Assembly: GCA_902629495.1 (NCBI GenBank)
Contig: CACORA010000008.1
Coordinates: 1 to 64,000 of the forward strand
Length of the DNA stretch: 64,000 nt
Direction of reading: 5' to 3'
Source of the DNA: Planctomycetaceae bacterium
GTDB taxonomy: Bacteria; Planctomycetota; Planctomycetia; Pirellulales; UBA1268
Below the pieces are notes generated by a model. That model saw nothing but the letters and a program-made list of their open reading frames with translations. It ran no database searches and had not been told where the DNA came from. Positions 36,701-44,746 of this stretch are shown here, piece after piece (positions within the stretch are counted from its first letter, which is position 1; every line of letters begins with the position of its first letter). The position numbers were made by a program, and so were the translations under genes.

Positions 36701-38108
36701 CATCTTCCAAGTGAAAGCTCCAGGGAAAACCACGGACGGCCTCTATAAGTGTCTCGACATGTACGACGCTAATGAGTTCACCATCTCCACGACACTGGCT
36801 CTGATTGCATCGGAAGGTGCTTTCTCTCGCTATACGGCTGAGATCAATCAGGAAGAACCCTACAAGGGGCAGGAACGCTGGCGTCGTTATTTTACAGATG
36901 GCAAAGGATGGCAAGCAGCCTTTATCGACGGCTTGAAGAATGATCCGCTTGTCTATCCGCAGCCATTCGATCTCGAAAACTACAACACCATTCCTCAACC
37001 ATTCGGAGGCAATCACGACTGGTATATCGACAGGAATGGAGAACGGAAGACCAAGCGGCCGAACAGCTATCCAAATTGTTTTACAGTCCGCCCGTCACTC
37101 AATTGTTATATGTATGGGAACTATGCTTCCCTCGGCAGACTCTACGATCAACAGGCCCAAGCAGTTCAGGGCGGCAAGGCAAGCGCAAGAGCCAAGCAGT
37201 ACTCCGAGCGAGCTCGACGGCTTCAACAGCAGATCATCCGAGCCCTATGGCATCACCCAACGAAGAACGATAAGCAACTGTTTTACAGCAAGCGAGGCGC
37301 TATCGACGATCCCTTCTTCTATTCTCGTATTGCCGGTGACAACCTGCATACAGGAAACGTGATCGATCAACTCAGCATCATTCGAGAGACCGTCGGCTAC
37401 ACGCCTTGGTACTTCAATCTGTTGCCTACGAAGGATGACCAGTTCGATAGTGCCTGGAAACAGTTCAACGACGAAATGGGGTTCAAACAACCCTTCGGTA
37501 TGTCAACGGCCGAGTATCGCCATGATTTTTTCAACGAAATGTCCTACGGCTGGAACGGACGTGGCTGGCCCTTTCAGAACTCTATCGTCTACAAAGCCTA
37601 TGCCAACTATCTGCGGAACTACAAAGCGACACGAGATGAGATTAACGATCAGGATCGCCAATTGCTCTATGATCACATGACGCAATATGTCGAACTCCAT
37701 GGCCGTCGCCGGACAATTGGCGAGTGGTATCTACCCCGAACTGGTGGATACCGAATGCCTGGTGGTGGAGAAGTTGTTCAAAGCTTGCCTGCGATGGGCA
37801 AAGGATTTGGTGATGTTCAGGATTACTTTCACTCGACCTTTCCGGATATGCTCATCGAAGATCTTGTTGGCTTTCAAAGCAGCCATGACGACAGTTTTGA
37901 AATTCATCCTCTCCTGCCAAACAAAGAATGGACATTCTTTTACCTTGGGGATCTCCGATATCATGGCTGTGATATCGATATTCTGTGGAAAGACGATTGG
38001 TCTGTGACAACCCCTGGCAAACAAAGCAAACTCTTTGTCTGGGTTAATGGGAAACGGGTTGCGGAAAGCGATGACCTCAATAGCCCTCTTAGGCTATCAC
38101 TTCATTGA
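33717..38108 (+). CDS. Exported sulfatase + glycoside hydrolase fusion protein
   Basis: One uninterrupted 1463-residue frame. Residues ~28-46 are a signal peptide. Residues ~54-600 are a sulfatase: PNIILILADDLGYSDLG, the formylglycine motif Cys100-Cys-Pro-Ser-Arg104, SGKWHAA, SDNGC and LYDLADDRSE. Residues ~640-770 form a discoidin-like beta module (REWVQFEYPEPRSFENAEVYWF) of the type found at the ends of some arabinofuranosidase-like enzymes. Residues ~780-1463 resemble MGH1-like (alpha/alpha)6 glycoside hydrolases: RPSLNCYMYGN, ETVGYTPWYFNL, GWNGRGWPFQNS, FHSTFPDMLIEDLVG. One polypeptide could thus remove sulfate and cut a glycosidic bond in the envelope. The coding sequence looks more GC-rich than its neighbours. 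It nearly overlaps the next glycosidase gene. Confidence 0.9.
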   Translation: MQTIPLNTYRHALTLSSDTVHTTSIRQYSLPVLVFLFSFCPSLFAADTHHSKQPNIILILADDLGYSDLGCYGSEIETPRLNDLAENGIRFTQMYNAARCCPSRASLLTGLYQHQVGVGFMVYGNWGTGYEGSLNENGVTLGEALREAGYTTFTSGKWHAAAHRDPPDHSLPEHRGFDRSTVVRTHIDSYWKVLKGCDIYQDGKLLIPGNNDNTELKNPYQRDKDFYTTDYFTDVALEYIDGAVNDGSKPFFLYLTYNAPHFPLEAPDETIAKYESKLKDPDWLAEFGDGWDQMRQKKLVRQKAMGIVPKGQQLPVVHYFNNVRVMPGMQTGTNHNPLPKWKDLPEDVKSEACFRRAIYNAQIDKMDENIGRVIDKLKAEGVYENTLILFVSDNGCSGEMGVFGTHFEGGKYDYAEGEFRNGEFTRRGSREEGGWSYKDRLEGAGYKKSNYTQWKKFSGWATSQGQGWASYSNSPFRKFKKFTHEGGIASPLIVHWPNGFRAKGEVSSQPYFHFIDVMPTLLDAAGATYPKNYSGKSRLPLEGVSMLPYLREPDREMHDRPIFWQHETHAAVRRGRWKLVTDNDRTEPIVWELYDLADDRSETNNVSTQHPNIVNELSTKWNHFANRANVKPFPETRNGPRVTSSVQGANVAALIDGIEPTSSSDYRIPRLSFHPKRGSREWVQFEYPEPRSFENAEVYWFDEAQAAASFRNERQEILPRSWKVLHWTNGKWKGVGHTEKNPGIQRDQFNKVTFTQPITTSKIRIEIELHKELSGAMLACRFDTDDSSKLSQPISNPDKELMRIKKEAQRTLKADVDEFNGYSHLNGNRPEFDGWLEKYNNEEFLQKNIPKFLCSHEDYTEVFNYRWWMISKHLKEWEEDGNRFFVFTEFPGFPGWASNSGAIPAPAGHQFYDLRWMRDPKYLKSYAEYWLAGPPSHKMQHQNNTWLSTLPRPQSHHYTSWMIDASEAMLKIHPDAQWRDRLLPAMERHQKIWDLIFQVKAPGKTTDGLYKCLDMYDANEFTISTTLALIASEGAFSRYTAEINQEEPYKGQERWRRYFTDGKGWQAAFIDGLKNDPLVYPQPFDLENYNTIPQPFGGNHDWYIDRNGERKTKRPNSYPNCFTVRPSLNCYMYGNYASLGRLYDQQAQAVQGGKASARAKQYSERARRLQQQIIRALWHHPTKNDKQLFYSKRGAIDDPFFYSRIAGDNLHTGNVIDQLSIIRETVGYTPWYFNLLPTKDDQFDSAWKQFNDEMGFKQPFGMSTAEYRHDFFNEMSYGWNGRGWPFQNSIVYKAYANYLRNYKATRDEINDQDRQLLYDHMTQYVELHGRRRTIGEWYLPRTGGYRMPGGGEVVQSLPAMGKGFGDVQDYFHSTFPDMLIEDLVGFQSSHDDSFEIHPLLPNKEWTFFYLGDLRYHGCDIDILWKDDWSVTTPGKQSKLFVWVNGKRVAESDDLNSPLRLSLH

Positions 38109-38146
38109 TCCTCCATACTCGAGTACCTCCAACACGCCATTTCGCT

Positions 38147-40348
38147 ATGCCCCCTCTCAAATTGCCACAGAACTTCTGCCTAACGACACTTTTTTTTATT
38201 CTGTGCTGCACCTGTCACCTAACAGGCACCACAAAACTATTCGCACATCAGAAGCCTGCATTCACGGACTATTGCAAGCGGCTCGAACACGATATTCAGG
38301 GACGTAAACATGGTTTCCTTGCAGGCAATCTCACCTATTATGTTGGTGGATTTCACGCCAGTTGGAACCCTATCGAAGATGAAACTATTGGCCTCACCCA
38401 TCCTTTCTATCACGACCTTCGAGCTCGTGGTTCTGCTCTCTTGAGCAGTGAGATCACTGGCACAGAAAATACTGGCATTGGCAATGATTATCTCGGCTGG
38501 GAATTTTACAAAGACACACGAGTCCTCTATGGAAGTGTTATTGCGAATGGGAAAACCTATCCAACACCTCAACCACAAATCATGCATTGGCGACCAGATC
38601 AGATCATCTGTGAGTATGAACTTGACGGCATTCGGATTCGAGAGCAAAAGTTTATAAATAGTAACGATGCAATAGCCTCCATCATTACATCCTCTAAGCC
38701 GATTGTTCTCAGATTTGAGGGGCACAGTCTTTACACACGAAACAGCGTGTCATCCAAAGCAACTGCCAGACTGGATGATTCAAAAACATCTATCCTCATT
38801 ACTGAGGCTGGCACTATGAAATCACGCCCAGACCCAAATGGTCCTGAGCGTATTGGGCCTTCTCTCTACACTGGCATGACGACCGCGATCAGTATCTCAT
38901 CGGATATTTCAACAAGCCTCAAGTTTGAGACCGATTCCGACGGAGTACTGCATTACACCTTTTCAGTTCCTTGTGATTCAACAGGCGCTGTTGTCTCCTG
39001 GTCAATGAGTGATGATGCAGCTGAAGCCTTAAGAGCAGGCCGTAATATCATCACGCATCACAAGAAAGATCTCGCAGAGAAAACAGCGTTTATTAATCAA
39101 CTTCTCAATGATGAAATTCCCTGGTTTCGTTGTCCGGACCAAAAAATTGTTGATGTTTATTACTATCTCTGGTCACTCTACCTTTTGTATTCCATTGATG
39201 TTGGTAGCGGTTGGGAAATGGAGAATCACACACAAACCGCTGTTAATAATTTCCTTGGTCTTCACCGTTATGATGCAACCTTCCAGATAAAAGTTGGTGC
39301 CTGGACAACTGATAAAGCTCGCTATGCCTATGGCAATGTCCTGACATGGAAGCACCTCACCGAGAATGACCGGTTCCGTGAATTGCCTAATGGCATCCGC
39401 ATGCTCTCTGATAATAAAGGTATCTCATGGCACAGCGGTGCATACGGTGGTGAAACATCCGAACACGTGTTAGGAGCCTGGCAGATTTATGAGCATACTG
39501 GCGATGTTGAGTTTCTACGCGCAAGTTATGAGGGTCATTTTGATAAGCTTTTTCGCAAGCGCCTTACAACCTTTGCGATGAATGAATTTGAAGTCATCGA
39601 CACCCTTATTCGCATTGCGCACATTCTCGGACACGACGATGATAAAGAGCATTGGCAATCGTTGATACGTCGTGACCCTGAACATATTCAACACATGTTT
39701 GATCAACGGTGGGAAGTCAATAACGTCAAAAACTTTTTTAATGCTCCAAAGAGCGGGTTGCTTGGAACAAACTCTTTTTGGGCTATGCGTTCACCCTTCT
39801 TTCCCAAAATATACGCTGAGAAAATGGTGCAGCACTGGGCAGTGGATCATGAAAAGGGTTTCTTTGGTGCGTTTTTCCCACTCGCCATGTCGAAGCAATC
39901 CATGAAAACATTCAAGACCAAAGTTGATCAGTCTTTTGGTTACACACCAGACACTGCCTATTTCATGCTCGACGGAATGTTTTGTCAGGGACTTCCAGTC
40001 GCACCAGAACTGACACTCAATCACCTTACTCACTACAACTGGCACCCTGAGTGGAACATTCCTGTTGCACCAGAAGCGTACCAACGTGATGGCTCACTTT
40101 TTGGAGATCAATATTCGAATTTTAATGCAGGAAAAATTCTTCTTTACCTTGAAGGCCTCGGCGGCCTCACGTATTCCATTCCAGACAATACGTTATCTGT
40201 TCGTCCTGCATTGCCAAAAGAATGGAAATGGATGGAAATACGTCTTCCTATCAAGGATCAGTGGACAACAATTCGCTACGAAAAAGATAGGACAGAGGTT
40301 GTTGGATCACCACTCCCATGGGAGGTCATGTCAGCAAGTTCAAAATAA
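38147..40348 (+). CDS. Exported (alpha/alpha)6-type glycoside hydrolase (MGH1/GH65-like)
   Basis: The open frame reaches back to a TTG at 38105 that overlaps the fusion gene's stop, but the ATG at 38147 gives a proper signal peptide (LTTLFFILCCTCHLTG), so I use it (733 residues). An N-terminal beta-sandwich region (HASWNPIEDETIGLTHPF to about 330) is followed by an all-helical catalytic region: WSLYLLYSIDVGSGWEMENHTQT, SWHSGAYGGETSEHVLGAW, NSFWAMRSPFFP. A short C-terminal beta domain begins NTLSVRPALPKEW. The layout fits GH65/GH63/MGH1-type inverting glycosidases; catalytic acids cannot be assigned with confidence. Almost certainly co-transcribed with the fusion gene. Confidence 0.8.
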   Translation: MPPLKLPQNFCLTTLFFILCCTCHLTGTTKLFAHQKPAFTDYCKRLEHDIQGRKHGFLAGNLTYYVGGFHASWNPIEDETIGLTHPFYHDLRARGSALLSSEITGTENTGIGNDYLGWEFYKDTRVLYGSVIANGKTYPTPQPQIMHWRPDQIICEYELDGIRIREQKFINSNDAIASIITSSKPIVLRFEGHSLYTRNSVSSKATARLDDSKTSILITEAGTMKSRPDPNGPERIGPSLYTGMTTAISISSDISTSLKFETDSDGVLHYTFSVPCDSTGAVVSWSMSDDAAEALRAGRNIITHHKKDLAEKTAFINQLLNDEIPWFRCPDQKIVDVYYYLWSLYLLYSIDVGSGWEMENHTQTAVNNFLGLHRYDATFQIKVGAWTTDKARYAYGNVLTWKHLTENDRFRELPNGIRMLSDNKGISWHSGAYGGETSEHVLGAWQIYEHTGDVEFLRASYEGHFDKLFRKRLTTFAMNEFEVIDTLIRIAHILGHDDDKEHWQSLIRRDPEHIQHMFDQRWEVNNVKNFFNAPKSGLLGTNSFWAMRSPFFPKIYAEKMVQHWAVDHEKGFFGAFFPLAMSKQSMKTFKTKVDQSFGYTPDTAYFMLDGMFCQGLPVAPELTLNHLTHYNWHPEWNIPVAPEAYQRDGSLFGDQYSNFNAGKILLYLEGLGGLTYSIPDNTLSVRPALPKEWKWMEIRLPIKDQWTTIRYEKDRTEVVGSPLPWEVMSASSK

Positions 40349-40468
40349 TATGTTGATACCTTTGGAAACGTCTGAGATATCCGTGGTACACTTCTCCGGA
40401 TTGTTTGAAACACACAATGCTTCATATCCTGAGTGATGTGGCATCACATAGATGAGGAAAAGTAATAC

Positions 40469-40726
40469 ATGGGACTTATCGCATGGGTGGTTTTTGGTCT
40501 AATCGCGGGTGCCGTAGCCCGTACCCTTGTCCCGGGAAGTGGAGTTTACGGGCTGGTTGTGACCGCAGTCATTGGTGTGGTAGGCGCCCTGATTGGGGGG
40601 TTCATTGGAACACAGCTTGGTTTTGGTGAAGTAACTGGTTTTAATATTGGAAGTTTCGCAATTGCCGTAATGGGTAGTGTGCTCCTCCTTCTTGGATACC
40701 GAGCAGTCAATCGCAGAAATCCCTAG
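40469..40726 (+). CDS. GlsB/YeaQ/YmgE-family small membrane protein
   Basis: 85 residues, essentially three glycine-rich membrane helices: GLIAWVVFGLIAGAVARTLVPG, VYGLVVTAVIGVVGALIGGFIG and IGSFAIAVMGSVLLLLGY. This is the complete transglycosylase-associated/GlsB pattern. Members are stress-induced inner-membrane proteins with no proven activity. GAGGAAAAG lies about seven bases upstream of the ATG. The C-terminal RAVNRRN is cytoplasmic by the positive-inside rule. Confidence 0.92.
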   Translation: MGLIAWVVFGLIAGAVARTLVPGSGVYGLVVTAVIGVVGALIGGFIGTQLGFGEVTGFNIGSFAIAVMGSVLLLLGYRAVNRRNP

Positions 40727-40839
40727 CTTTTTTCATTGGTCAGTCTTTGTCTCTTCGAGTGGTGAGGACTGTCATCAATCTCCCATTACGACGGTTATAT
40801 CAATTAGGCAACTGCGGTTGACTTAATTGATTAAATATT

Positions 40840-40895
40840 GGGTGTGCCGTCGATCTTTACGCAAGCGGCAAGGATGACCCAGGCCGTACACACCC
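40840..40895 (+). promoter_or_regulatory. Structured leader upstream of a small exported peptide
   Basis: GGGTGTG (40840-40846) can pair with CACACCC (40889-40895), closing a 42-base interior that contains a further GCCG...CGGC pairing. A TTGACT box stands upstream at 40818-40823. The motif does not match a riboswitch class I can name. Confidence 0.35.
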
Positions 40896-40913
40896 CCACC
40901 AAAGGAGATTCTT

Positions 40914-41102
40914 ATGCGTCGTATGTGCCTTATTGCCGCTGTCGTGGCAACCATGTTTATCGCTTCCTCAGGGGAAGCCTCTGCAGCCCGATATTCGCAG
41001 CAGGGACGATCAGTTTCAACGCGTCAGTTCCGACCCTTCGCTCGACTAATCGAACTTGAGCGAAGAAAGAATGAATGGCTTCGAAGCGTCTTTAGTCGCT
41101 AA
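40914..41102 (+). CDS. Small exported basic peptide
   Basis: 62 residues preceded by AAAGGAG at seven-base spacing, one of the best ribosome sites in the window. Residues 1-24 are a typical signal peptide (RRMCLIAAVVATMFIASSGEASA); cleavage would leave a ~38-residue mature peptide rich in Arg and Ser (SVSTRQFRPFARLIELERRKNEW). The gene has its own structured leader and a strong hairpin 44 bases after the stop, so it looks like an independent, well-expressed transcript. I do not recognise a family. Confidence 0.72.
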   Translation: MRRMCLIAAVVATMFIASSGEASAARYSQQGRSVSTRQFRPFARLIELERRKNEWLRSVFSR

Positions 41103-41145
41103 AAACTTTCCATTTTTCATTCGTTTCATTCTGTAAATAAATATC

Positions 41146-41180
41146 CCGGGCTGGGAGAGATGAATTCTCTCTCAGCCCGG
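41146..41180 (+). terminator. Strong hairpin after the small exported peptide gene
   Basis: A 15-base stem (41146-41160 with 41166-41180; one G-T wobble) with the five-base loop TGAAT. The stem starts CCGGGCTG. The following bases are T/G-rich but not a run of T, so it is either a weak-tail terminator or a 3'-end stabiliser. Confidence 0.7.
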
Positions 41181-41284
41181 TGTTCGTTCGAAACACCATG
41201 ATATCGTAGCAGACTTGACAACGATGCTGTTTCACGGGCTACTCATCCTCAAAGCAATGAATTCATTTTTTCATTTACCGAATT

Positions 41285-42730
41285 ATGAACCGTCCACTCT
41301 CAACTGATATTCATATTACCGGCGCAGCACTTTTTCTCCTCCCGGTCACCACGCGTATTCCATTGAAATTTGGTGCTCAGGTTGTTGACGAAGTCACCGT
41401 AGCCCGCATTGCTGTAGAAGTTCGAACGATCGATGGTCGTCACGGTATTGGATGGGGCGAAACACCACTCAACGTGCAGTGGGGCTGGCCAGCAGAGCTT
41501 TCGTACCAGAGTCGTTACGATGCAATGGTCCGTGTTGCAACTGCGAGTACACAAGCACTCTGTGAGATCTCTGAACCGGGTCATCCCATGGAGCTGGGTG
41601 TTTTTTTCCGTCATGAATATCTTGATGATATCGCTCGAAAAGCAGGTGACGAAGAAACAGGACCAGTTCCCGAATTGGCAGCACTCATTGCAGCCAGTGC
41701 ATCAGACCTTGCTGTGCATGATGCATATGGCAATGCACTTGGTCTTGATACGTATACAACATATGGCCAAGACCATATGCGTAGCGACCTGGTTGATCTC
41801 TTTGGGCCAGAATTACATCCTGAAGATCGGACATTGTTTGCAGGTCTTCGACCAGCTGATTTTCTTGAATTGTCACCATCGACAACACTCTCCGCTTGGC
41901 ATCTTGTTGGTGGGCTTGATCCATTAGACACAGCGGAACTTACTGGTACGGAGCCTGAGGATGGATGCCCTGTTTTACTTGCAGATTGGATCCGTCAGGA
42001 CGGCCTTCAGTGCCTGAAGATAAAACTCCGCGGCAATGACATCTCTTGGGATATCGAAAGGCTCCAACGTGTTGGTCGCATTGGGCTTGCGAATGGAGTA
42101 CAGCAATTTTGTGCTGACTTTAATTGTATGGTCACTGATCCGTCATATGTCCATGCTGCACTAGATGCACTCCTGAAATCAGACCCGCATATTGCCTCTC
42201 GCCTGCTTTATGTTGAACAACCTTTTCCATATGATCTCGAAGCGAATCCAATTGATGTCCATTCTCTCAGCACACGCACAAAACTTTTCCTTGATGAAAG
42301 TGCACACGACTGGAGGCAAATTACTCGTGGATTTAGTCTTGGATGGAATGGTGTTGCGTTAAAAACCTGCAAGACTCAAACCGGTGCGCTCTTATCTCTC
42401 GCATGGGCTCGTGCTCATGGAATGGATATTATGGTTCAGGATCTCACAAACCCTATGCTTGCAGCCATCCCCCACGTGCGTCTTGCCGCTCATGCGAATA
42501 CTCTCGCTGGTGTTGAGACAAATGCCATGCAGTTCTATCCAGCTGCTTCTCAGCTTGAGGCTACTGTTCATCCAGGGCTTTATAAGCGGCATCAGGGCGT
42601 GGTACATCTTGACTCATTGTCTGGGTCAGGATTTGGAATGCGGGTGGATGAAATTAATAGACTGCTCCCGAAATCTCATGCTGTCTTTGGCAGTCTTGAT
42701 CGAGACACCTGGAAACCCAATGCCGTCTAG
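41285..42730 (+). CDS. Enolase-superfamily enzyme (mandelate racemase/muconate lactonizing type)
   Basis: 481 residues, somewhat longer than the usual 350-400. The N-terminal capping domain has VEVRTIDGRHGIGWGET. The barrel carries Lys-x-Lys (CLKIKLRGND), then metal-ligand Asp (FCADFNC), Glu (YVEQPF) and Asp (LFLDES) in the order expected, and the opposite Lys (VALKTCK). These are the catalytic elements of the muconate lactonizing subgroup (dipeptide epimerases, racemases, o-succinylbenzoate synthase). The sequence does not decide the reaction, and neighbours do not help. The gene appears monocistronic. Confidence 0.87.
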   Translation: MNRPLSTDIHITGAALFLLPVTTRIPLKFGAQVVDEVTVARIAVEVRTIDGRHGIGWGETPLNVQWGWPAELSYQSRYDAMVRVATASTQALCEISEPGHPMELGVFFRHEYLDDIARKAGDEETGPVPELAALIAASASDLAVHDAYGNALGLDTYTTYGQDHMRSDLVDLFGPELHPEDRTLFAGLRPADFLELSPSTTLSAWHLVGGLDPLDTAELTGTEPEDGCPVLLADWIRQDGLQCLKIKLRGNDISWDIERLQRVGRIGLANGVQQFCADFNCMVTDPSYVHAALDALLKSDPHIASRLLYVEQPFPYDLEANPIDVHSLSTRTKLFLDESAHDWRQITRGFSLGWNGVALKTCKTQTGALLSLAWARAHGMDIMVQDLTNPMLAAIPHVRLAAHANTLAGVETNAMQFYPAASQLEATVHPGLYKRHQGVVHLDSLSGSGFGMRVDEINRLLPKSHAVFGSLDRDTWKPNAV

Positions 42731-43189
42731 AGTGCCCACCAGATACCACTGAAAATGGTTTTCCAAGAGCATTCACACTGTCACATTCTAGCGAAGTGAA
42801 TACGCTCTCGATTTTCTGACGTTTTTTACGTTGTACATCTAATGGCATTGCACCATCCGAACCAAAGTATTTTGGTCATGACATCTACTTTTTAATCGAT
42901 TCAGGCTTCGGACTCGTATCAATGGCTCATCCCGGCATGCCTCCCCTATGCATAGAAGCATCAAAAGGTCAAAATTCTGTCACGTCGGCGTAGAGGATCG
43001 GCGTAGAAGAATAGAAAGAGCCAACACCTCCCTGTGGCTATATTGATCACTCAATCACATGTTTTTGGTTTCTATCAGGCATGTCGTCCATCGGAGCCCA
43101 ACTGCTTACTCATCCCTCTCACATAATTATCTACCCTTAGTTTCTAAAGCTGGCAAACACTTGTTATTCCCTAAGGCACTCGTGAAATC
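42731..43189. other. Intergenic region with a short direct repeat
   Basis: 459 bases without a supported gene. TCGGCGTAGA occurs twice (42985-42994 and 42998-43007), 13 bases apart. No tRNA or strong hairpin recognised. Confidence 0.45.
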
Positions 43190-44563
43190 ATGCTGTTGAC
43201 ACTGACAATATCACGTATGGTTATTCTGTCGCTTGTCCTCTTAGCGCCCGCTCTTTATGCAGATGATTGGCCTTCTTTCCTTGGTCCTCAGGGCAATGGT
43301 ATCTCCCGTGAAACTGGTCTTCTAAACGAATGGCCAGCCGATGGTCCCCCTGTGTTATGGAAGAAAAAAGTTGGGGAAGGGTATGCCGCTCCAGCAGTCC
43401 TTGGACAACGTCTCATTTTCTTTCATCGCAAAGACGACCAGGAGATTATTGAGTGCGTCCACCCAGAGACAGGTGTAACACTCTGGACACATGCATATGA
43501 AACGCACTTTGTTGACCCCTATGGCTACAATGGTGGTCCGCGAGCGGCCCCCGTACTGACCCCAACACACTGTTACACCCTCGGTGCTGAAGGGGTTCTT
43601 ACGTGTGTTGCAATCGATTCAGGCCATCTTCATTGGAAACGTGATCTCACTGTCGATTTCGATATACCAGCTGGCTTTTTTGGCATCGGTTCAACCCCTC
43701 TGGTAGATAACAACAAGGTGTTTGTCATGGTAGGAGGTCATCCTCAGGAAGGGGTTGCCGCTTTTGATGCCATGACCGGCAAAACACTGTGGACGTCTGT
43801 CTGCTTTGATGATTTCCCAGACGCTCCTGTTCGTATACAAAGAGATCGTCCACCAGAAAAACTGGCGAGCTACTCATCTCCAGTACTCACGACAATCCAT
43901 GATACACAGCATCTTTTATGTTTCATGCGACCTGGCATTATCTCATTAGATCCCATCAACGGTAAAAAACGCTTTGCTTTTTGGTTTCGCTCCCAACTCC
44001 ATGATTCTGTGAATGCTGCCCAGCCCGTCGTGATAGGCAATCGTATCTTTCTTTCTGCCGCCTACGACACAGGTGCTGTCATGCTAGAAGTTTCACCTGA
44101 CAACACGTCGACCAACGTTGTCTGGCAAGATGAGTTTGCCATGGAAAATCATTGGTCAACTTCTATTTATCGTGATGGTTATATTTATGGCTTTTCTGGT
44201 CGACATGAGTACGGCTCGGACTTTCGTTGCATCGATGCAAAAAACGGCAAGTTAATCTGGCGCGTACCAGATGCATCATCTTCCTCTGAAGAGGTTTTTT
44301 ATGGACGTGGATCTGCTGTTTGTGCAGATGGAAGATTTATTATCTTGGGAGAACGAGGAACACTTTCATTGGCTGATGTACATCACAAGTATTTCCAAGA
44401 AATCCACCGCATGCAGATTCCTGAATTTGAATATCCGTGCTGGACAGCACCAGTGTTGTCTCATGGCAGATTATTCATTACCGGGTGCCGACCAGTGGGA
44501 GGATCGACTCGCCAAAACCGAGAGGAATACCATCTCATCTGCCTCAATCTTTCAAAAAACTAA
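43190..44563 (+). CDS. Exported PQQ-binding-like beta-propeller protein
   Basis: 457 residues with a signal peptide (ending APALYA) followed by DDWPSFLGPQGNGIS, the N-terminal signature of the planctomycete PQQ-like family. Propeller blades recur with G-x-x-LW-type ends: TGVTLWTHAYE, SGHLHWKRD, TGKTLWTSVCF, NGKLIWRVPD. No PQQ-dependent alcohol-dehydrogenase active-site segment was recognised, so it is probably a structural or binding propeller and not an oxidoreductase. A paralogue lies at 51.2-52.5 kb. Confidence 0.88.
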   Translation: MLLTLTISRMVILSLVLLAPALYADDWPSFLGPQGNGISRETGLLNEWPADGPPVLWKKKVGEGYAAPAVLGQRLIFFHRKDDQEIIECVHPETGVTLWTHAYETHFVDPYGYNGGPRAAPVLTPTHCYTLGAEGVLTCVAIDSGHLHWKRDLTVDFDIPAGFFGIGSTPLVDNNKVFVMVGGHPQEGVAAFDAMTGKTLWTSVCFDDFPDAPVRIQRDRPPEKLASYSSPVLTTIHDTQHLLCFMRPGIISLDPINGKKRFAFWFRSQLHDSVNAAQPVVIGNRIFLSAAYDTGAVMLEVSPDNTSTNVVWQDEFAMENHWSTSIYRDGYIYGFSGRHEYGSDFRCIDAKNGKLIWRVPDASSSSEEVFYGRGSAVCADGRFIILGERGTLSLADVHHKYFQEIHRMQIPEFEYPCWTAPVLSHGRLFITGCRPVGGSTRQNREEYHLICLNLSKN

Positions 44564-44746
44564 ATGGATTTCGTTCTAACTGAGCACACCGCTCTCCTAC
44601 ATTTTTTCTCTTCCACAACTATCGCTTCTGTCGAAAAAGATTATAGAAATTCATGTATACACATTACCCCTATCCATCGTTACAGTCCTAAGGCCACATT
44701 TCACACACCACTTTCGGCATAACGGATTGTTGTTTAGGTTTCATTC

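Noticed and set aside
40840..40895. Leader considered as a c-di-GMP (GEMM) or other riboswitch
   Set aside because: ACGCAAGC resembles one GEMM element only; the remaining conserved positions are absent.
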